DNA of 25,689 nucleotides from UBA4717 sp045577925 (lineage in GTDB: Bacteria > Bacillota > Clostridia > Oscillospirales > CAG-272), in assembly GCA_045577925.1 (NCBI GenBank), contig JAZNJH010000054.1, positions 1 to 25,689 of the forward strand, read 5' to 3'. This document shows, in pieces, positions 21,443-25,689 of this stretch. A model generated the notes under the pieces. It was not told the origin of the DNA. It ran no database searches and saw nothing but the letters and a program-made list of their open reading frames with translations. Each line of letters opens with the position of its first letter. Position 1 is the first letter of the stretch. Position numbers and translations under genes: made by a program.

Positions 21443-21470
21443 AAAAGGCACTCCTTTCGGAGTGCCTTTT
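21443..21470 (-). terminator. intrinsic terminator of the dockerin-SGNH gene
   Basis: Perfect 12-bp stem AAAAGGCACTCC / GGAGTGCCTTTT with a 4-nt loop. The minus-strand transcript continues into TTTTGTC. It lies 9 bp after the stop codon. Confidence 0.8.
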
Positions 21471-21479
21471 AGTGATAAG

Positions 21480-22904
21480 TTATTCTTTAATACCTCTTAC
21501 CAAGAATGCTTTGATCATATTACTTGATGATACGTCACCTGTTCCGTTTTTACCTAAGAATTTAATCTTCAGAGTATGCTCTGTGGGCTTAAGTCCGTCT
21601 ATAAGCGGGAAGACGCCGTCGTCCCTCGCAGTAATTTGCTGTGTAACAGTCTTGCCACCGTCAATAGAATATTCGATATACTGAGCATTTGCAAACAAAT
21701 CTACTGCCGTTCCCGTAAACTTGAATACTACCTCGTTATCAGCTGAAGTCGGATATATATATCCCTTAAGGTTTGAAGCATCGTGCTTGGTTGATGAATT
21801 TACACCGATTCCCTTTGAGCTGCAAAGCACATCGGTTGACTTAAGCTGTACTGTTTCAAGCTTTGCCGTCGCGTTTCTTGTGTCCGCATAGCCTGCAGGC
21901 ATTGTATAATCCTTGATTTCATTTGCATATTCGGAAACAACGTCTTTATCTGCAAGGTACTTTTCAAGATACTTGATAATAAGGTCTGCGTATACCTTGT
22001 AGCCTGCATCCGCAGGATGTACAATATCTGCTACATATGAATACCAGTCAGCATCACTATATCCAAGAACTCTGCAAAGCTCACGACCTACAAATATTGT
22101 AGATATACCGTATTTTTCGCAAACTGCTTCGTGCATTTTTTCAACAGAGTTTTTGTTCTTGTTGGCAACGCCGTAGATATCTCTTGTGAATATACCGATT
22201 ATCTGACACTCGGGAAGATTTTCTCTTACCTGACGTACTATCTGCTCATAGTAGAAGGTTGCAAGACCTGCCTTAGCTGTACCGCAGTAACTGTCGTTTA
22301 CGCAGTATTCAATGAAAAGAAGGTCTGTGTTTTTATCAATTACGTCCACCTGTGTTCTGAAAGCGCCAAGGTGCGAGCCTGTTCCGCCGATTGCAACGTT
22401 ATTCTGTGTGAGATTTGCATCCGGGAACTTCTCGGTAAGCCAGTTGTATGTAAGCGCTCTCCACGAGGTCTGTTCGGGTGTGTTTGTTCCAAAACCATAG
22501 GTTACAGAACCGCCGAGATAAGTTACAACAACCTCTTCATCAGAATTAAGCTTGTTGTATACATTGCTGAGATCTTCTCTTACGAAGATGTTTTCATCAA
22601 GAACCTCTTCCTGCATAACCTCACCCTCAAAAGGAAGCGAAACATAAGCGCTCCAGCCTGCCCAATGTCTTGAAAGAACGATACTGTCTAAAATAGTTAT
22701 TTTTTCGTCGCCGTTAACGTCGGAAAGCGTTTCATTAACACTTTCATATCCGGTCCATCCGGCGAGATGTCTTGAAAGCTTAATAACGTCAACAGAATTT
22801 ACAGCGCCGTTTCCATCTACGTCGCCGTATACGCTTTCTGCAGATACAGCCAAAGGCGCCATAACAAAAAGCACTGCAAGGAATAATGCTAATACTTTTT
22901 TCAT
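21480..22904 (-). CDS. secreted SGNH hydrolase with N-terminal type I dockerin
   Basis: A 474-residue secreted esterase. A Sec signal peptide (about 1-22, ending VSAES) leads into a dockerin with two Ca-binding repeats: DVDGNGAVNSVDVIKLSRHLAGW and DVNGDEKITILDSIVLSRH (about 27-85). The SGNH domain (about 108-320) shows Ser133 in YLGGSVTYG, the glycine block NVAIGGTGSHLGAF, Asn203 in CVND, and Asp293/His296 in DIVHPADAG. A C-terminal beta module (about 350-474) contains VEYSIDGG-like IEYSIDGGKT. The dockerin predicts docking to a cohesin-bearing scaffold, and the catalytic type predicts deacetylation of carbohydrate. ATG 22904 has AGGAG 8 nt upstream. It has its own promoter and terminator and is a paralogue of the next gene. 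Confidence 0.9.
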   Translation of the reverse strand: MKKVLALFLAVLFVMAPLAVSAESVYGDVDGNGAVNSVDVIKLSRHLAGWTGYESVNETLSDVNGDEKITILDSIVLSRHWAGWSAYVSLPFEGEVMQEEVLDENIFVREDLSNVYNKLNSDEEVVVTYLGGSVTYGFGTNTPEQTSWRALTYNWLTEKFPDANLTQNNVAIGGTGSHLGAFRTQVDVIDKNTDLLFIEYCVNDSYCGTAKAGLATFYYEQIVRQVRENLPECQIIGIFTRDIYGVANKNKNSVEKMHEAVCEKYGISTIFVGRELCRVLGYSDADWYSYVADIVHPADAGYKVYADLIIKYLEKYLADKDVVSEYANEIKDYTMPAGYADTRNATAKLETVQLKSTDVLCSSKGIGVNSSTKHDASNLKGYIYPTSADNEVVFKFTGTAVDLFANAQYIEYSIDGGKTVTQQITARDDGVFPLIDGLKPTEHTLKIKFLGKNGTGDVSSSNMIKAFLVRGIKE

Positions 22905-22955
22905 GATCATTTCTCCTAAATAATTTAATATTCTGATATTGCGAAATGTAAATAT

Positions 22956-22984
22956 ATTATATCACAAACACAAGATTTATTCAA
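22956..22984 (-). promoter_or_regulatory. sigma-A-type promoter of the dockerin-SGNH gene
   Basis: Minus-strand TTGAAT (22979-22984), 17-bp spacer, TATAAT (22956-22961), 52 bp before the start ATG. Confidence 0.7.
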
Positions 22985-23043
22985 CCATATATTGCATGTG
23001 AAAGTTTACGAAAAAACAGAGTGTACATTGTAAAAATTAAACA

Positions 23044-23069
23044 AACAGGCGCACATTTGTGCGCCTGTT
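23044..23069 (-). terminator. intrinsic terminator of the SLH-SGNH gene
   Basis: Perfect 11-bp stem AACAGGCGCAC / GTGCGCCTGTT with a 4-nt loop. It is followed on the minus strand by TGTTTAATTTTTAC and lies 18 bp after the stop. Confidence 0.85.
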
Positions 23070-23087
23070 ATTACTGTCGTTTACAAC

Positions 23088-25391
23088 TTACTTCAAGCCG
23101 TGAATAAATATTGCTCTTATAGCCTGCGAAGGAGATATATCTCCATTGCCGGTGCTGCCGAGATTCCTATAAGTAAACGTGTGCTTACCCGGCTCAAGTC
23201 CATCAATGAATTTAAACGGAGCATCATGCTTTAGCACCTTTTTCTGTTTAAACGCTCCTCCGTCTATAGAATACTCAAATACGTATTCAACACTTCCGGC
23301 TCCCGAAAGGAAGAAATCAAGTCCAGTTCCCTCAAAGGTAATGGTAAACTCGTTATTTGCATCAATAGGATAAATAGAACCTTCAAGATTTGTTGAACCG
23401 GAAGCCGTATCGGTAAATTCAAATCCTTTAATGCTGTCAAATGCAGATTTGTCTTTCATTTGAATAACTTCAAGCTTCAGTGTTTCATTTCTCTTATCCG
23501 CATAATCTGCGGGAAGTCCGTACTCCTCTGTTGCGGAGTAGGTGTATGTAGGTTCGCCTTTAAGATACATGTCTAAATATTCAATAATACAGTCTGCATA
23601 TATTCTGTAGCCTGCATCTGCAGGATGTACAACGTCTGATACATAATCGCTCCACTGTGTGCCGGTCTGTCTGATTTCACGCCAGAGAGCTCCGCCTACG
23701 TTAATTGACGTAATGCCGTACTTTTCACATACCGCGTCATGAGCCTTCGCTACAGAACCGAGAGCCGCGTCAGCAAGCTTGGATGCATACGTATCGGTAA
23801 CGTAAACTGCGATTATTTCGCATTCGGGAAGCGCTTCTCTTACCTGTCTTACTATCTGCTCAAAATAGAGCGTGGAGTTTCCTGCAGAGTGTGTACCGCA
23901 ATAGTTGTCGTTTACTGCAAACTCAACGAATAAAAGGTCGGGATTTGCAGCAACAACGTCCGTCTGTGTTCTGAAAGCACCGAGATGCGAGCCTGTTCCG
24001 CCGATAGCCACGTTGTTCTGAAGAACTACCGCTTTGGGGGAGTTGGCAAGAAGCCACTGATATGTAAGTGCTCTCCAAGAATTCGCCTCTGCGTTTGTGG
24101 CGCCTGCACCAACCGTTACAGAACCGCCGAGATAGGTTACTCTTACAGCAGAGTTTTCTCTCATTTTATTGTAAAGATTATTAAGATCGCTTCTGACTGT
24201 TATAAAGTCAGCATATTTTCCGTTTGTACTCATAACTTCGCCTCCAAGAACCGCATTGCGCATAAATCTCTGAATCATTGTGGCAACCTCTGTTCTTGTG
24301 GCGCCTTTTTCGGGTCTGAGTCTCACCGTTACACCCGAACCATATCCGGTAACAATACCTGTTTCCGTACAGAAAAGTGCAGCTTTTTTATCGTCCTCGT
24401 CAGTTATCATATCAGCATCGAGGAAATTGAGATACTTGCCTTCGATATCACATTCAATGCCCATCTTAAGCGCATATCTGTAGAGCATATCCATAAGTTC
24501 AAGTCTTGTTATCGAGTCGTTGGGTCTGAACTTGTCGCCGCCGTCAACAATGTCGTTTTCGTAAGCCCAGTTTACACCCTTTGCATACCACGCGTTCTTC
24601 GCAACATCTGTATATGTATAAGTCATATCCTTATCAGGCGCACCGTCTATACGTGAAAGAACGGTAACCACCATACCGCGTGTCATTTCGCCGTTGGGTG
24701 TAAACTTTCCGTTACCTGTTCCGTTAAAGTATCCTTTTGAGGTCGCATACTCGATATTCGGGCGTCCCCAGAAATCAGCGCTTACGTCTGTAAATTCAGG
24801 TACAGGGGCAGTTGCAAGCTTTGCAGTGAGATCTTCTTTAACTGCATACCCCCACGCAAGTGCTTCAATATACGAAAATCCTATATTGCCCTTGTCTGAG
24901 CTTACAATATTATATGCCGGATCACTCGAAATACCATATGCCATCGGTACGCTTTCAAACACCATAGGAGCTCCGTCGCACTTGTAAGATACCTTGAACC
25001 CATCTGAAGTATCAATAGAAAGCTCAAAATCAACGTTTGCTTTGCTTCCGATTTCCTTTAAGCAAGCTGAATTGAAAACAAGGTTTCCGCCAACAAGCGA
25101 TGCCTTTACATTCATACCTTTTGATGCAAGCGCTGCCGCAGCCTTGCCCGATATTTTCACTGAAAGGTCTGTCTTGCCGTCTGCAACAACTAAAAGTGTG
25201 TCAACCTTGTTCTGATCTGCAAGTGCCGTAATCTTTGCTGCACTGTCTATGACTGCGCCAGAAGCTACGGTTACCGCGCCTATAGAAGCATCATATTCGG
25301 GTGTCGTGCTTAAAGCGTTCACAGAAGCGAACACCGTAAAAGATGACACTATCATAAGTACTGCCAATAATGTTGATAAGAATTTTTTCAT
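23088..25391 (-). CDS. cell-surface SGNH hydrolase with three SLH repeats
   Basis: A 767-residue secreted protein. Signal peptide (about 1-26); an uncharacterised beta-rich N-terminal region (30-190); three S-layer-homology repeats (about 198-250 with FTDVSADFWG, 259-307 with YTDVAKNAWY, 320-378 with FLDAD and RTEVATMIQRF). The SGNH domain (about 400-610) has Ser424 in YLGGSVTVG, the NVAIGGTGSHLGAF block, Asn494 in AVND, and Asp586/His589 in DVVHPADAG. A C-terminal beta module (630-767) with EYSIDGG parallels the dockerin esterase. SLH repeats should bind the secondary cell-wall polymer and display the esterase on the cell. GGGAGG lies 6 nt before ATG. Likely function: polysaccharide deacetylation at the cell surface (inference). 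Confidence 0.9.
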   Translation of the reverse strand: MKKFLSTLLAVLMIVSSFTVFASVNALSTTPEYDASIGAVTVASGAVIDSAAKITALADQNKVDTLLVVADGKTDLSVKISGKAAAALASKGMNVKASLVGGNLVFNSACLKEIGSKANVDFELSIDTSDGFKVSYKCDGAPMVFESVPMAYGISSDPAYNIVSSDKGNIGFSYIEALAWGYAVKEDLTAKLATAPVPEFTDVSADFWGRPNIEYATSKGYFNGTGNGKFTPNGEMTRGMVVTVLSRIDGAPDKDMTYTYTDVAKNAWYAKGVNWAYENDIVDGGDKFRPNDSITRLELMDMLYRYALKMGIECDIEGKYLNFLDADMITDEDDKKAALFCTETGIVTGYGSGVTVRLRPEKGATRTEVATMIQRFMRNAVLGGEVMSTNGKYADFITVRSDLNNLYNKMRENSAVRVTYLGGSVTVGAGATNAEANSWRALTYQWLLANSPKAVVLQNNVAIGGTGSHLGAFRTQTDVVAANPDLLFVEFAVNDNYCGTHSAGNSTLYFEQIVRQVREALPECEIIAVYVTDTYASKLADAALGSVAKAHDAVCEKYGITSINVGGALWREIRQTGTQWSDYVSDVVHPADAGYRIYADCIIEYLDMYLKGEPTYTYSATEEYGLPADYADKRNETLKLEVIQMKDKSAFDSIKGFEFTDTASGSTNLEGSIYPIDANNEFTITFEGTGLDFFLSGAGSVEYVFEYSIDGGAFKQKKVLKHDAPFKFIDGLEPGKHTFTYRNLGSTGNGDISPSQAIRAIFIHGLK

Positions 25392-25461
25392 GTTTTTCCT
25401 CCCGGAATCTTAATAAATAATATAACACGGTGGTAAGTCCCATCCATATTTATACAACTAT

Positions 25462-25490
25462 ATTATAACATAAACTCCACTTGTTTTCAA
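25462..25490 (-). promoter_or_regulatory. sigma-A-type promoter of the SLH-SGNH gene
   Basis: Minus-strand TTGAAA (25485-25490), 17-bp spacer, TATAAT (25462-25467), 71 bp before the start. The 5' leader shows no recognisable riboswitch. Confidence 0.75.
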
Positions 25491-25562
25491 GCACAAGAAC
25501 ACTGTCAGTATACACAAAAACATTTTTCATATTTTGTCTATACAAAACGATGATTTGTCAAG

Positions 25563-25688
25563 CTAAGTGCAACACTTTTTGATAGCATCTTGAAATAAAT
25601 CCAAGGGATTATTGTAATTTAAAACCTTTTTAGGCCTGGCGTTGATCAACGCCAGGTTCTTTTTTAGAGTGGTAGGACTAACTCTTGA
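25563..25688 (-). CDS. IS30-type transposase, C-terminal end only
   Basis: An open minus-strand frame enters from the right edge and stops at 25563-25565, giving 41 residues. It contains LALINARPKKVLNYNNPLDLF, split here as a LIN-x-RP-K-VLNY stretch and a PLDLF box. This is the standard tail of IS30-family transposases (N-x-RP[RK]K-x-L-x-[YF]-x-x-P-x-x-x-F). The catalytic DDE part lies beyond the window. The sequence after the stop (about 25530-25562) probably holds the terminal inverted repeat, which cannot be delimited without the other end. Confidence 0.75.
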   Translation of the reverse strand, partial: SRVSPTTLKKNLALINARPKKVLNYNNPLDLFQDAIKKCCT

Positions 25689-25689
25689 T

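Noticed and set aside
23985..24656. Long plus-strand open frame (223 codons) opposite the SLH-SGNH gene, and similar antisense frames opposite the dockerin-SGNH and UPF0210 genes
   Set aside because: They lack ribosome sites and recognisable domains and are fully overlapped by strongly supported genes on the other strand; they are shadows of codon bias.
25392..25461. Riboswitch in the leader of the SLH-SGNH gene
   Set aside because: About 65 nt with only a weak GGGACTTACCACC-type pairing; no known aptamer core and no terminator in the leader.
1..25689. Composite transposon delimited by the edge transposases
   Set aside because: The two tails belong to different families (IS3 and IS30), and the enclosed genes are mostly chromosomal housekeeping.

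Overview
The window looks like a chromosomal segment of an anaerobic Clostridia bacterium, probably from the Oscillospirales/Ruminococcaceae range. This is inferred from family types (SpoVB-like flippase, UPF0237/UPF0210 pair, M29 aminopeptidase, dockerin and S-layer-homology proteins), from AGGAG-type ribosome binding sites, and from repeated TTGAAA-17-TATAAT promoters. No rRNA or tRNA gene was seen, so the placement is provisional. Both edges cut through transposase C-termini (IS3-type on the left, IS30-type on the right).

Left third (1-6.2 kb, minus strand). An operon runs YdcF/DUF218 membrane protein, C26 glutamine-amidotransferase-like hydrolase, nitroreductase. Acetate kinase follows with its own promoter and terminator. 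The next operon carries a two-TM protein, a lipoprotein and alanine racemase. Divergent promoters at 6.2-6.3 kb separate this block from a plus-strand block.

Middle (6.3-16.9 kb). Plus strand: an ACT-domain protein with UPF0210, then a CapA-like phosphoesterase with an M20 peptidase. These converge on minus-strand asnS and an nfeD-stomatin pair. A Nudix hydrolase and an acyl-CoA-synthetase/PLP-aldolase pair then run on the plus strand.

Right third (16.9-25.7 kb). A 465-bp gene-free stretch is packed with palindromic repeats, including a 171-bp nested inverted-repeat element. It is followed on the minus strand by an M29 aminopeptidase, a shortened GNAT acetyltransferase and a REP-associated tyrosine transposase (RAYT). 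The last two lie between copies of a perfect 13-bp inverted repeat. The RAYT carries in its own reading frame an inverted pair of the GC-rich arms found in the 171-bp element. Next come a SpoVB/MurJ-like flippase and two secreted SGNH esterase paralogues. One carries a dockerin and the other three SLH repeats, so related catalytic cores appear to be sent to two different surface attachment systems.

Most of the window is housekeeping. The points worth a second look are the RAYT/repeat relationship, the swapped-anchor esterases, an apparent ATA start codon in the C26 gene, and several conserved but functionally open gene pairs (ACT/UPF0210, CapA/M20, acyl-CoA synthetase/PLP enzyme).
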